From assembly GCF_047495875.1 (NCBI RefSeq), contig NC_092470.1:16542001-16606000 (forward strand): DNA of 64,000 nt, written 5' to 3'. The DNA comes from Pithys albifrons albifrons. Its lineage: Eukaryota; Chordata; Aves; Passeriformes; Thamnophilidae. Every line of letters starts with the position of its first letter. Position 1 is the stretch's first letter. This document shows positions 25,673 to 36,997 of this stretch, one piece after another. The notes beneath the pieces were generated by a model. It was not told where the DNA came from, searched no databases, and saw nothing but the letters and a program-made list of their open reading frames with translations. The translations under genes were made by a program, and so were the position numbers.

Positions 25673-25800
25673 TGTGGTGGGTTGGCCCTGGACAGATGCC
25701 CACCAAAGATGCTCTATGACTCCCCTCCTCAGCCGGAGAGTGGAGAGAAAATATAACAAAAGGCTTGTGGGTCAAGATAAGGGCAGGACGCACCAACCAG
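25673..25800 (+). mobile_element. Avian endogenous retrovirus LTR fragment (probable)
   Basis: TGTGGTGGGTTGGCCCTGG begins the segment, followed by GATGCCCACCAAAG, CTCTATGACTCCCCTCCTCAG, GAGAGAAAATATAAC and AAAGGCTTGTGGGTCAAGATAAGG. I recognise this order as the 5' part of a long terminal repeat frequent in many non-galliform bird genomes. The similarity stops near the CACCAACCAGG words, and I see no gag, pol or env reading frame downstream, so this is a truncated solo-LTR relic at most. It has no coding capacity. The family name cannot be given from memory with certainty. Confidence 0.55.
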
Positions 25801-26065
25801 GTAAGGTTTTCCTTCTTGAAATTCCAGTCACTTGTATCACTCCTCCAAGGAAATGGAAAGGCAAAGGTGTGCAAAAGCCTGGGCTGTCCAACAGAGGAAG
25901 AGAAGACAGACCTTTGGAGCAGGAGGCACAGACTGGCCATGTAGCCCTGAGGCAGTTGTGAAGCGCCCGGTGCTCAGAAGTGTCAAGGATGACTCCTATT
26001 TAAATCAGTGGGATCTGCAAGAACCATGCACCTCTTGAGGGGTGGGGGACTTCAGGCTCTGAAAT
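25801..26065. other. Unassigned sequence between the LTR fragment and a SINE
   Basis: This may be the rest of the diverged LTR or unrelated flank. It contains the overlapping frames 25674-25961 and 25832-26038, which are LTR-spanning and show no domain. I cannot place the element's 3' boundary. Confidence 0.35.
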
Positions 26066-26205
26066 GTTATGGTTTCCCCCAATGTAAAATGGGGTTAATC
26101 ATACATCCCTAATTCACAGGGGTGTTGTGAAGATTGATCAGTTAATGTTTGTACAGAGCTTTGGAAATGTAAAGTGCTATATAAATGCTAAGGATTATTA
26201 TGTTC
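26066..26205 (+). repeat. MIR/CORE-SINE-like ancient repeat, forward
   Basis: Follows the 3' half of MIR-type SINEs in order: TGGTTTCCCCCAATGTAAAATGGGG, then AATTCACAGGGGTGTTGTGAAGATTGATCAGTTAATG, then GTACAGAGCTTTGGAAATGTAAAGTGCTATATAAATGCTA and a TTATTAT end. The first block resembles the 'CAGTTTCCTCATCTGTAAAATGGGG' core. It is well enough preserved to be one of the clearest ancient SINE relics here. Confidence 0.7.
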
Positions 26206-26849
26206 CACTCTTTCTCTGCAGCTGAACCCTTTGGGGAAAAGGAAGAAAAATCTATTAAAAAGTGCTACTTGCATTTTATATCTCTGCTTCTTTTTCTCTT
26301 CCTTGATGCTTTTAGTAACTTGGCGGGTATGATCTCTAAAATGAATTTGTGGGCTCATGTTCCACTGTCAGTCTCCCTCACCAGTAGCTAACCTCGTTTC
26401 CATTCATACATATTTAAGGTGAGATATGACATTCTTTAAAATACACATATATCCCCACAGTCAGTGCTTGAGTTCATACCACAGCTTCTAGTGCAGGATG
26501 TGTCCCTAATCCATGCTCAATTAGAACATCATGGTATTGGCTGCAGGGCTCGTGGACATCTTCTGCTTGGAGTTTGGCTTCCCCTGGGAACTGACTGATG
26601 GATGGTGAACCTGCTATGTGGTCTAGTCCATCCTTAAATGAACATTAAGGAACATATTCGGCCCTCTGAGAGAAGATGTCTAGCTCATGTTGATTCATGT
26701 TTGTGAGACCACAGTGTAGGTTTCATGGGCAGAAGGTACCACTGGAAGATTCCCCTAAATTTAAAAGTATGGAAAGAAACAGGGTGCACAACGATAATCT
26801 ATTCTGTCAATACCAAGAGAATTTGTAGAGTTATTGGGCCAAGTACTTT
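26206..26849. other. Intergenic, nothing recognised
   Basis: Unique sequence upstream of the largest CR1 copy. Short frames only; no extension of the CR1 5' end is recognisable here. Confidence 0.5.
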
Positions 26850-27248
26850 TTGTCTTCTCAGGCAAGAGAAAGTTGAGGCTGTTCACCTGGAGAAGAGAAG
26901 AGAAGATTGAGTGGAGACCTCATAGCAGTATCTGAAAGGGGCCTACAAGGAAGACAGAGAGTCTTCACCAAGAACTGTAGTGGTAAGAAAAGGGGGGATG
27001 ACTTCAAACTGAAAGAGAGAAGACTTAGATTAGATGTTAGGGAGAAATTCTTCACTGTGAGAGTAGTGAGACACTGGAACAGGTTGCCCAGAGAGGTTGT
27101 GGGTACTCCATCCCAGGCAGTCTTCAAGGTCAAGTTAGAGTAACCTGGTCCAGTGAGGGGTGTCCCTGCTATGGCAGAGGGGTTGGAACTAGATGATCTT
27201 TAAGGTCCCAACCAACCCAAATCATTTTATGATTCCATGATTCTATAA
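26850..27248 (+). mobile_element. CR1 LINE 3' portion with end of the RT ORF
   Basis: The longest CR1 copy. It starts in a GTTGAGGCTGTTCACCTGGAGAAG block, passes through the C-terminal end of ORF2, and ends with GGTTGGAACTAGATGATCTT, GGTCCCAACCAACCC and ATTCCATGATTCTAT. An open frame from 26907 to 27143 encodes about 78 residues including FFTVRVVRHWNRLPREVV, the hallmark of the CR1 ORF2 C-terminus. The frame stops a little earlier than the usual end. The element is 5' truncated and dead; no endonuclease or RT catalytic region is present. It is relatively young compared with the other copies. Confidence 0.95.
26907..27143 (+). pseudogene. CR1 ORF2 C-terminal remnant
   Basis: An uninterrupted frame of about 78 codons inside the CR1 copy. 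Residues HWNRLPREVV near the C-terminal third match the conserved tail of CR1 ORF2 proteins. The family's polyprotein is about 900-1000 residues, so under a tenth remains and no catalytic motif is included. The ATG is fortuitous, since the original frame would have read in from upstream. No expression or function is expected. Confidence 0.8.
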
Positions 27249-30106
27249 GATAATAAAACTCTATCTAAGGGAACTGTACCTTGTCTTGAGCTCAATCTCC
27301 TTCCTGCCATATAAAATCTTTGAACCACTCAAACATACCATGTTTGTAGGTGTGTGTGAATGGTGCACTCTGGACACACCCTATAAGAGGGCTGACTCCT
27401 TCGTAGATGTTACCCACCACAAAGCTGCAGCATCTCCCTCACCCTCATGCACAGTGAACATTATCCCACACACCACACATGCACAGAGTCCCTTGTCCTC
27501 TCACAGCCATCCCTGACACTTTGAATTAGACCAGTAATATACTGAAACCAGTGGACAGATTCCTGTTGGTCATTGGTCACAGTAATCCCTTTAGAAGCAA
27601 AGCTGATTAAGTTGCTTGTGATCATACATGGAAACAATGCCTAAACACAGGCAGGTGGCACTCACCAGCCCTGGTTCCATTCCCAACAAGCATGCTCTGC
27701 CTCCAGAAAGATGTGGAAGAGTAAAATAAGACCCAGGATTAATATTTGCAAATCAGAAAAGTACCAGAGTGGAGAATTAAACTCTTATTCACAAAAGTAA
27801 ATGAATCAGTGGATTTACAAAAATAAATACATTTAAAAAAGACAAAACTGCTGCAACATAAATAGTCTCAATAAAACACTTTGGTTGATACTGATGTTTC
27901 TGCAACAAAGTTTTAATAAAGAAATGGCCCTTTTTTCTTTTCTTTTTTTTTTCAAGGAATACCCCTTCTCAACTAAAATCCCCTGCAAGTAAGAGCTTTA
28001 TTATCTCCAATTTCTTGGCAGCCACTAGAGGAAAGGTCACTTAATAAAGTGCATTTATTCCTCATTGCAGCAAAACAATATGTCATCTGTGTGTTCATTA
28101 TTTACCAAATTGTCTTCATTCTTTTCTTCACCTGCTGGACTCTGGGCTATAAAAATAAATAATATTGTAAACCTAAGCCAGGTATTTTGAGAAAGGATCA
28201 GAATTTGTCAAACATACTCAGTTCACAGAGAGTGAAGGAAAGCAAAAATCAGAGTGGTGGTGCTGAATGATTCATCCTCAGGAAAAGACACAGAAATGCA
28301 GACAAGGAGAGGGCTGAGTTTAAATAAGCTGAGAAGGAGTCATAAACTGTGTGTGTAATCACTGCTAATAGCTCAAACTGCATGACAAATAAAAGCTGAA
28401 AAGTATAATTTCAGGATTCTCTGGTCCTGTGTTAACATTTGACCAAAGCAAAATTCAGATCTAAATTTTCTTGTTCCGAACAAGAGCCTAAATTAGTTTA
28501 ATGAATACCTGGGGATAACAAACATTTCAAATCTGACTACAGATTTCAGGCCTTCAAAGTTGTTACCTAAGAGCACAAATGATCAACACAGGGACTTAAA
28601 AAGTCTCACATGTTGGAGATTCATGCATTCAAACACTGTAGTTCTTATAACAGTGTTTACTTCCCCCAGACTCTCACTTTCACCTGTGTACATCCCCAGT
28701 CTCAAGGTGAACAAAGTAGCACAAGGCAAAGCTAGAAGAAGGTTAGAAACTTTACGTATCTCAAACCTTTTTTTTTTTCACCAATCATTTGAATTTTTAC
28801 CCCTAGCATTTTTCAACCAGCTCTGGACAAAACTAATAGGGTATGCACCTACCACATCTGTGACTTTTTAATTTGTGTATGTTACATCCTATTTCCCTCC
28901 TCTCCATCTGCTTGTTGTCTTTTTAAGATACAATGTTGCAGCAAGTCTTACATAGGAGGATGCCGAGGGGATGGAGTCTCACTGCTTATATCCCATTTCC
29001 AAATCAGAGCCTTGGTCCCCAGAAAAGAGGCATGTCCCTCCATACTTCTCACAGTGCCAAATTCCATGGGACTAAGATTAGGGCTGGGAGGAGATTTTAT
29101 GATGACGAGGCATTATTTAAGATGCATCAGCATCTTGCACTGCAGATATAAATGCAATAAATCTTTTCTGGAGTCTCCGTGAATTTCTGTCTTGATTTTA
29201 AACACTTTAATTGGCAAAATGTTGTGCCTACAGTGCATCCATCCCTCCACAAGTTAAGGGAGCACTTAAAATGTAAAACTAAGCCTTTAGGGGGTTAATA
29301 TGCCAGCATGAATAACTCCTTTGGCTGAAGTTTATTAAATCCAGCCAGCAGACTGTCTGATTGCTAATAGGATTTCCAGTGTAATATCTCCTTGTAAACA
29401 AAAATACTGCCCTTATCTGCAGGGCATCTGAGTTGCAGGCATGCGTGTGTGTGTGCACATCCATGGCCCTACAAATCTGTCCCCTGCATTTATTAAGCAT
29501 GAGGAAGTAATCTCCTCATGGTGTAGCCAAATGTAAAACAAGAAAACTCTTTAAAGCAGCCTGTAACATGTAAAGCAAATCCCTGTAAAAAGCTGGTCCT
29601 TGGTGTAAACTTTACTAAGTTCTTCAGAAAACACATAAAGATACTTAGCCTCTTGTTCACATTAGGAAAAGAGTTATCTTTCTTTTCCCTCTATCCACAC
29701 TTTCTTTTTAACTCCACATCCCACAAATACATACATTATTGTTTCAGCATTTGATCTTGGGCCTTGTGCACTATGTCCTTATAACATCACACTGGCCAGT
29801 GTCTCTCTGAAGTGGGCAAATTCTGTGACCCTCAAGTAGTCACAGAATCATCATCATAAACAACATAAACATCTCCTCATAATGATCATCACTTCTGACC
29901 ATCACAGTACTTGCAGGACATCCTGTGTTAAGTTGTAGTGTCCAGTATTTCTTTAAGCTGCTATGGAAACCAGCAATATTGTTTTGGTGTAATACAGAGG
30001 TAGAAGACAACCAGATTTCTTACTTTATTTTCCATTTACTTTTTCTTCACTTCACTATGCATCTATAAGACCCTATTTTTGGTACTGGAACTCTTTCACT
30101 GATGTC
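27249..30106. other. Intergenic; small hairpin at 29119-29136
   Basis: Unique sequence with frames up to 103 codons (28560-28871, +), none recognisable. A TG run (29447-29455) is minor. The 29030-29230 stretch is more complex, with a perfect 7-bp-arm hairpin AAGATGC/GCATCTT (29119-29125 and 29130-29136) and a TTTAATTGGCAAAATG word near 29206. It may be a weak regulatory island. Confidence 0.4.
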
Positions 30107-30247
30107 CTATCCCTGGAAATGTTCAAGGACAGGTTGGATGGGACTCTGAGCAGCCTAAACTAGCAGGTGGCATCCCTGCACATGCAGGGGTGTTGGAACT
30201 GCAGTATCTTTAAGGTCCCTTCAAATCCAAATCATTCTATGATTTGG
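30107..30247 (+). mobile_element. CR1 LINE 3' fragment (5' truncated)
   Basis: CTATCCCTGGAAATGTTCAAGG, GGTTGGATGGGACTCTGAGCA, GTGGCATCCCTGC and GGTCCCTTCAAATCC lead into ATCATTCTATGATTTGG. This is the same 3' region as the copy at 21375-21520, with fewer changes. Confidence 0.9.
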
Positions 30248-31577
30248 ATTGAAATTGCTTTCATAGGCTGTTCTGATCAAGACTTATTAGCAGATAATAT
30301 TTTATTATGTCACTGCCAACTTCATTTTATGTATTTGAAATAGAAACCACTATCTGAAAAGCCTCTATCCCAAGCTTCTTGTGAGAACTGCCACATGTAA
30401 AACAACCATAAAAACAGAAAACTCATACAATGATATTAATATTGGGTAGTGTTACCACCTGACCTGTCACATAATGCTCATAGGTAACCTCTTAAGCCTT
30501 CTTCTGTTTCCTCCCAAGATAAAGTAGAAGAAAGACTAGGACTTGAACAAAGAGCTGAAGCGGCCCATTGGTGGTTCTGTGGACAGGAAAGTCATGGGAG
30601 CAGCTGGTGCTTTAATGTAGACATTCTCTCTCCACACCTCAAAGCTCCATGTTGCCAGCAGCTGCAGCAGTGAGAACTTCCCTCTCATAACTTCTAAGTA
30701 TAACATTTGAATATTGCCTAAATTCTGCACAATGCTGTAAAGCTGACAGGATGGAACAAACGCCTGCAAAAAGTATTGTTTTGAAATTGGATGTTTTTAT
30801 TTTCTAGTCAACAGAAGTTGTCCAGCAAAGAGCATTTCAGACGTCAAGTGGTAAAGGCACAGTCAGGAAAGCACAATGAGTCCCCCATGTCCAAAAAGAG
30901 ACAGTTTTGCTGGCAACTACACAGGCAATGCTGGCATCACCTTTTCTTGCTCACAGGTAGTCAGTACAGGGGCTCCTCCTTCATTTTTGAGCACAAGAAC
31001 CCATATTTTGACACCTGAATAGAGGGATAGACGGGATAGGCCAGCCTCAAATATCTGGCACGTTTCCTGGTTGCCAATTTGTACTGCTTGAGATACCCAT
31101 TATACAGAGAGTAGTAGCTCCCAATCTTAGGCTTGAAATCCACAGACTTTTTTTTTTCTAAATTAAAAGCAAATAAGGGTCCTAAATTGCAACCCTCACT
31201 TATCAAATGGCTAATGTTATCTCATTCTGCAGTTTTAGCCAGCTCTCCCCAGTGGTCTGCCAAATAAATACCATTCTTTGTTTCATCCAGATTGATCTTC
31301 AAATCAGTCTGCCCTCCACCCAGCTTCTATCTTCTGAAGACACTAAATGTATCATTCTAGCACATTAGTGTAATTGCCTATAATAGAGATGTGCAGTTAG
31401 AGGTAATTTACATGCACATATGCCTAACAGTGCCCTCACATCCTCATTGAGCATAAGGAATGGCAGGTAGAACCTTGTGAATGAGTTAGATGAACACTTT
31501 CTCATTATTATTCTCTATATAATCTATATATTTTGCTACCTTTTTTTTTTTTAAGAAAAGGAACAAAAGGACAAAAG
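30248..31577. other. Intergenic, nothing recognised
   Basis: Unique sequence. A short poly-T lies near 31150 and another near 31540. Frames such as 30536-30769 (-) and 30961-31206 (-) are under 82 codons and unrecognised. Confidence 0.5.
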
Positions 31578-31585
31578 TGACGTCA
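31578..31585. promoter_or_regulatory. Perfect palindromic CRE (TGACGTCA)
   Basis: The full 8-bp cAMP-response element consensus, bound by CREB/ATF dimers. Its central CpG makes the site prone to loss by deamination, so an intact copy in AT-rich intergenic DNA is noteworthy, although one chance occurrence in 64 kb is not improbable. No TATA box or transcript start is evident beside it. Confidence 0.45.
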
Positions 31586-33639
31586 ACAGCATCTCCATGT
31601 ACTTCTGTGAGGGGTCACATTTTCGAAACAACTCTCAATAATAGCAAAAGCTTTGCTGGCAAATCAGCATAGTCCATAGCTAGAATCCCACAAGAACAGA
31701 CCCTGTCCTTCATGGAAGTCTAAAATTAATGGAGTAAAAGAAATATGAAGACTTTAATAATCACTAAACCCTATTGTCATGTACTAACTCCACAATCCCT
31801 TATTCAGAACCCGAAGTTCAATGGAATAAGTTCATATAGTTTTCTGCATCAGCATTTTCATAAAATCCTCACCAATACTGTCCTTGAGATCCCCAAGGAT
31901 AACTGAATCTCAAGGACCTGTCATGAACAGAAACTAAAGTAAATGTTTCGACAGTTTCTATCTTAATGGAAAATTTTAAAAAATGAAAATCCTCCTCCAT
32001 CCATTTCCCATATAGTTTTACCTTTATTTTTCCAAGGAATTGCTGTGAATGTTGTGCCCGCTAATAGAAACAGCTTTCGTGAAAGGTTGAAAAGGTGTTC
32101 CCTTTTGAAAACAGGAATACAGACCCACCCTTACATGTAAAGAGCCATACAAGTAAAGATTTTGTCCCTGAAAGATTTTTTGGCATTTTTAGTTGTTTTT
32201 GTTTTTAACAAGTAGAAACAAATTAAAATAAAAATGTGTTTAGTATTCAAGTTCTTCACCCACTAAACAATTCCACTGTTTCTTAATATTCTACACTACT
32301 TTTATATTTTCCACATTAAGGATAATTCCCCTTCCTACTTTGCCATGCAAGTTTCCGTGGCACACAGACTCAGTCAGCTTCAGCATGCACATGATAATGT
32401 GTATTTCAAATTATAGGAAAAGGTTACCTAATGATGACTTAAATGAAATAAATCGTGAATTGGATTTTAAACTTGGCCAGATTTTACTTTCAATACCATA
32501 GAGAGGATCTACCCCACTGAGTCACAAAGCCAGAAATAAACCAAACATAACATTTAAATTATGATTTTGGGCAGCTGAGATGTCTGTTTCATACCTCATT
32601 GAGTAATTTGCAATGTAAAACTGCTAACATAGAAGATCCTCATTCAGTGATTTTTATATGGATCTTGCTATTTAGGGAGAAGAAGCAGAAGAAATCAAGT
32701 GCCTGCTCTAGAGGAGGCGTAAATTGGACTATTTCTGCTGAGGACCCAGTCTGGAGTGTCAGAAGCTTTCCTAGTCCAGCTCTGAAAGTCTTGTGTTTTC
32801 TTATATATCCAAAATTATTTTAAAATTTGTGTTATATCTAATTTTTAAACAACCTTCCTACCAACAATGTTTTTGTAGCTGGAAATCTTAACTCTAATAC
32901 TGTAGAAAATCCCTTAAGCAGGCCTACATTAGTGGGGCGAAAATCTTTGTAAATCACCCTTCAGAGAGTTTCATACAATTTATAATTCTGGAGGGAGCAT
33001 CATTTGAGTTCCCTTCCTCATCAGTGCATGAATCCAGGCCACATGGAGAAAATGACTGGGGAGCCTGAGCTCCTTTGTGAGCACCATGCCAGGCAGAGAC
33101 CTCCTTGCTTGTTGTTCCAAGAATCTCATTTTTTATGCTCTCCATACTGAGACTCAGTGGGAGGCTTCAGGCTCAGTGTTGATGACTTTTGTGCCAACAC
33201 ACTTACACCACAAGCTTGTTTTTTCACTCTGCTGCTACAGAGACTCTGTGGAAAAGATACATTGGGTGGGAGAGCTGTGGCAGGAGTGTAGACCCTGACT
33301 TGTCATCACAGGAAACACCAATTCATGTACTGATGCAGTGATGTATTGCAGAACAATAGATTATGTTTTTATGATGTGGGTTTCTTTTCATAAACTGAAA
33401 TGCTTATGTAAGTAATCATTGACTTTTAATCTGTATTAGTGGTATAAACGGATTGGATAGAGGCAAGCAAATTTACACACGCTTAAATAAGATGCTTCCT
33501 CAGGGACTTCCCTCTTCTTTGTTCTCCAGCATCAGGTACATTTTCTCTGCCTTTCTCTTGTAACTTTATCTTTATTGATTTTATAATAAACCACATGTTC
33601 CAATGATCAGCAATTTTTCAGATACAATGATAATACTTT
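31586..33639. other. Intergenic, nothing recognised
   Basis: AT-rich unique sequence. Frames of 63-74 codons (32599-32823, 32954-33145, 33077-33298) are unrecognised and lie on both strands. Confidence 0.5.
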
Positions 33640-33740
33640 ACTCTTACAGAATAATATTTTCACTCTTGGCTTCTTCCATCCAAGTATCTCAAGCACTTTG
33701 CAAGCTTCACTTAATGCAGATCAATTACAGGCAGCACCTC
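33640..33740 (-). repeat. Possible MIR-like SINE relic
   Basis: TTCTTCCATCCAAGTATCTCAAGCACTTTGCAAGCTTCACTTAATGCAG resembles the CTTTTCATCTGTGGATCTCCCAGCACTTTACAAA block at 9796-9830. The similarity is short and may be only part of an element. Low certainty. Confidence 0.35.
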
Positions 33741-34224
33741 TTTTAATAACTCTGCTTTTCCTTCAAGGGAATTGCATTTGGCAAACCTGAATCATGGCTC
33801 AGGGTTAACATAAACACACAAATAATCCAATGCAAACACAAATGACTTTTCTCATTTACAAAAGGCAGCATGGCATGTGATATTAACCACTAATCTGAGC
33901 TTCCTTAGGTTGCTTTTCTTTTGGATTCCCTAGAAATGAAAGTGTGTTCTGCTTTTCCTCTTGTCATTTGTTGGGTTGGAGAAGTTGTCACTAGGAAGCC
34001 TGACCCTATTCCCACCTCTTCCCATTTCAGCTGTCATCAAGTCCCTGGCAGATGAGGTGGCTGAAGCAGGATACCTCAGTCTCTTCTTCCTCACACTTGG
34101 GGTTTCTAGATTAGGAAAAACCACCACTGTTCCTCACATTATAAAACTTTTAGCAAGAGGCTAATGAAATGCAAAGCTTTCTATAAGACCAGCACTAGCC
34201 TTCCTATCAAATCATCTGAAATAT
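33741..34224. other. Intergenic, nothing recognised
   Basis: Overlapping opposite-strand frames of 65-67 codons only. No repeat is seen. Confidence 0.5.
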
Positions 34225-34520
34225 TTATTTGCCCTCTTGAATAATTGATAGGGGCATCAGCTCTCCCGGTCAATTGATTTATTAAGGGACTGTTTGGAAT
34301 TAAACAGCTTAAAGATATTAGATTTAGCAGCGACCTTGCTTGTTAGCATATTCATTTACCTACGGGAGCTCCCATTAGATATTGTTAATACATGACGTTC
34401 CCAGTCACGGCCTAGATCTCCTCAAATTGCATTAACACTGGGCTGTTTAGCCACAGAATAACAGGTTTGATTGAGTGCTTGGGCTTGGTGTAATTAGATT
34501 TTCCTAGAAAAGGGGGGACT
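34225..34520. promoter_or_regulatory. Candidate conserved noncoding element, strong composition signal
   Basis: Dense in regulatory-type words without simple repeats: ATAATTGATA (34241-34250), CAATTG near 34271, GGAATTAAACAGC, TGACGT CRE half-site (34393-34398) and GTAATTAGATTTTCC near 34491. CpGs persist in CCCGGT, AGCGACC, TACGGGAG, GACGTT and TCACGGCC. No frame crosses it. This is one of the most enhancer-like segments in the window, but conservation must be tested by alignment. Confidence 0.42.
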
Positions 34521-34892
34521 ATTTTAATGCTGTGTGTGTTAAACTAGATATGTCATCAGCATTACTGTAATTGGCAAACAGGAGCTTTGGAGACCTGGCT
34601 GTGTGTGAATGTTTGTGTTTATGACTTGTCCTGCCATTGTCATAGATGCCATATAACAGCCCTACTTACTTACATGTGCATGACACTGATAGAAAGTAGC
34701 TGGCCTCTTTAATAAGCATCCCTTTTGAAATCGGCAGAATATTCCATACTGAATAATGGGATCAATTTATTTTTAGTTAAAACTGACAATTATTTCTCAT
34801 GCTGAAAAGGTCATGGAACTGTTTAATCAATGGTGAAAACATAGATGTGTTGGTGTGTGTGCTCATTCTGTGGATTTGTTAGATATACAAAA
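34521..34892. other. Intergenic, flank of the island
   Basis: Moderately complex AT-rich sequence up to the CR1 fragment; the regulatory island may extend into it. A (TG)-like run lies near 34850. Confidence 0.4.
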
Positions 34893-35050
34893 CCATAGAA
34901 TTATTTGGGTTGGAAGGGACCTTAAAGATCACCTTGTTCCAATCCCTCTGCCAGGGGCAGGGACGCCCTCCATTAGACTGATGCCCCATCCAGTCTGACC
35001 TTGAACACTACCAGGGATGAGGTGATCACAATGAAAGACAACCTCCCCAT
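34893..35050 (-). mobile_element. CR1 LINE 3' fragment (5' truncated)
   Basis: Reverse complement of the CR1 3' end: CATAGAATTATTTGGGTTGG, AAGGGACCTTAAAGATCACC, TTGTTCCAATCCCTCTGCC, then CATTAGACTGATGCCCCATCC and GACCTTGAACACTACCAGGGATG. Only modestly diverged. Confidence 0.92.
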
Positions 35051-36960
35051 AAACTGTGACTCTTTGACTCCCGCACTCTACCAAAACTTACAGGAAAACA
35101 CCTTTCCACCCTTCTACATTACTTTCAGCAGAGCACAATCCCGCCCATTTCAATTATTCCAGCATGAAATGGAGTTACATAGCGGTGAATCAGACAAATC
35201 AGACCCTTCATTTTTAATTATATGCACCTTGATATAATTAATTAAAGGTGCACACAGGTAATCAAATGCTTGCTATCCATGTCTAACCACGAGCTTCCTT
35301 GAGGGTCAAATAATGCCTTCAGATGTATATGCATGAAATTGCCACTGGCTTTAAAAAGCTCTGTCTGCCAAAACTCTAAGTGTACCTGCAATTCTGTGCT
35401 GGACACTGCATTGACAAGAACACATGGAGACATTGGATGAAGCCCAGAGAAGAGCTAAAAAAATAAATAATAGGACATGGGGGAATTATCATAAAACTGA
35501 CAAAAACACAAGTGCTTGCTGGAACTTAAAAAGGCAAAACCAGAGAAACGTGGCTGGAAGACATACTCAAATGGTCTGTAAAGTTCAGCGAGTGCTCAGC
35601 ATGGTCAATGGCAGCATTGTCTCCACCATCAGTTTGATTATAAAGATTTAGAATGGCTCATGAAAACACAGTTGTTCACAGTCAATTCAGGAAGCTAACA
35701 ACGAGCCTGTGTTTCAACAAGTTTGGAAGCTACTCGTGCAATTACAGAGGGCAGGGAATGTATTTATTTATATGAGTAGACATACATACATATATTAGAA
35801 CAATTTGTTCAGCAGAAATGGAACTGAAGTTACTACAGTGGAGGACAGTGGAAGTAAAGAATGTGCCATGTTCAGGAGGCAGGATGTAAAGCAGTGTTGT
35901 CAATATAGACACTTTCATCACTAAACAGAAGAAAGAATAAAAGAAAAAAGAAAACCTATAAGAAAAAAATAGTATGTTTTTGCTCTCTTCACCCCAAAAA
36001 TACCGGGAAAGGTTTTGCAACATATACCCAAATATTAAAAAGTCTTGGAATACCACATAATCCTTAACTCTGTGTTCTCTTTAATGAACAGAATTGTTCT
36101 GCCAGTTCTTCAACAACTGAGGAATCCAGTTTTTTTTTTCCCCAGTGGGACAGAAATACTGGAAGTGTTGTGAGGTGGTTGGTTTTTTTAAAAGCCAAAT
36201 TACTTCTTGTGCCAAAGTACCATACTTGGGAAAGAAGAGATTTCCAAGAAGGGTTGTGTGTACAGCCAAAGCAGAAAATAAAAAGGAACAACAAAAGTCA
36301 TTTGTTTCTGAGCAGGGACTAAGAGGATTTTAAGTTAGAGAAAAAGACTTGAAGCAATAAACTGGCAGGTGACTGGCAGAGACAGCTGCCTGAATATTTG
36401 AAACTCGGCTGAGTTTTGTAAAATGTATTTATTTTATTTGAGCTCAAACATGCACTCATTAGTAACATGATCCTGCTGCTAAACGCCAGGTCAGGACAAG
36501 GGTGCTCAGAGCCAGGGCTTCAGAGTCGGACTCCGGTACCACACAGGCAAACCAAGACCCAAGAAAGATGATTCTTGGTTACACAAACAAAATAACAAAA
36601 CAACTTTAATTTTCCCTAAAAGAAACATGCACAAAACCAGAATAGAATAATCCACTCTCAGATTTTGACTTGGGTCAAGAGATGTCAATATGTCTATTTA
36701 TATTTGAGGGATTCATGCAAATTGTTTTTCTTGTGACACTGCATTTCCCGGTTCCAGCTGACTCTGGAGCTTCTCAGCCCATGTATTCCCTTTAAGAAGC
36801 AAGTTGCTTGGCTGGCAGGCACAGGGGTCATCAGCGTACAGCTAAAGTTCACCAGAGTTTGCCATGTAAATTTCTAAGTGGTAACAAAAAGTAGCTTTTT
36901 ATTTTGTAAGTCTCTGGCAAATTTTGAGAGGGCAAAACCTAAAATTTTTAGAATAGTATT
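35051..36960. other. Intergenic; 8-bp-arm inverted repeat at 35223-35252
   Basis: TGCACCTT (35223-35230) and AAGGTGCA (35245-35252) form a perfect inverted repeat around a 14-nt AT-rich loop. An ATGCAAAT octamer-like word is at 36715-36722. Frames reach 104 codons (35742-36056, -) without recognisable family. No other repeat is visible. Confidence 0.45.
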
Positions 36961-36997
36961 AAAAAAAACAAAAACAAAAACAAAAACAAAAAACAAG
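36961..36997 (+). repeat. (AAAAAC)n simple repeat
   Basis: A run of A followed by about five imperfect AAAAAC units. Such tracts often decay from poly-A, but I recognise no retroelement body next to it. Confidence 0.9.
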
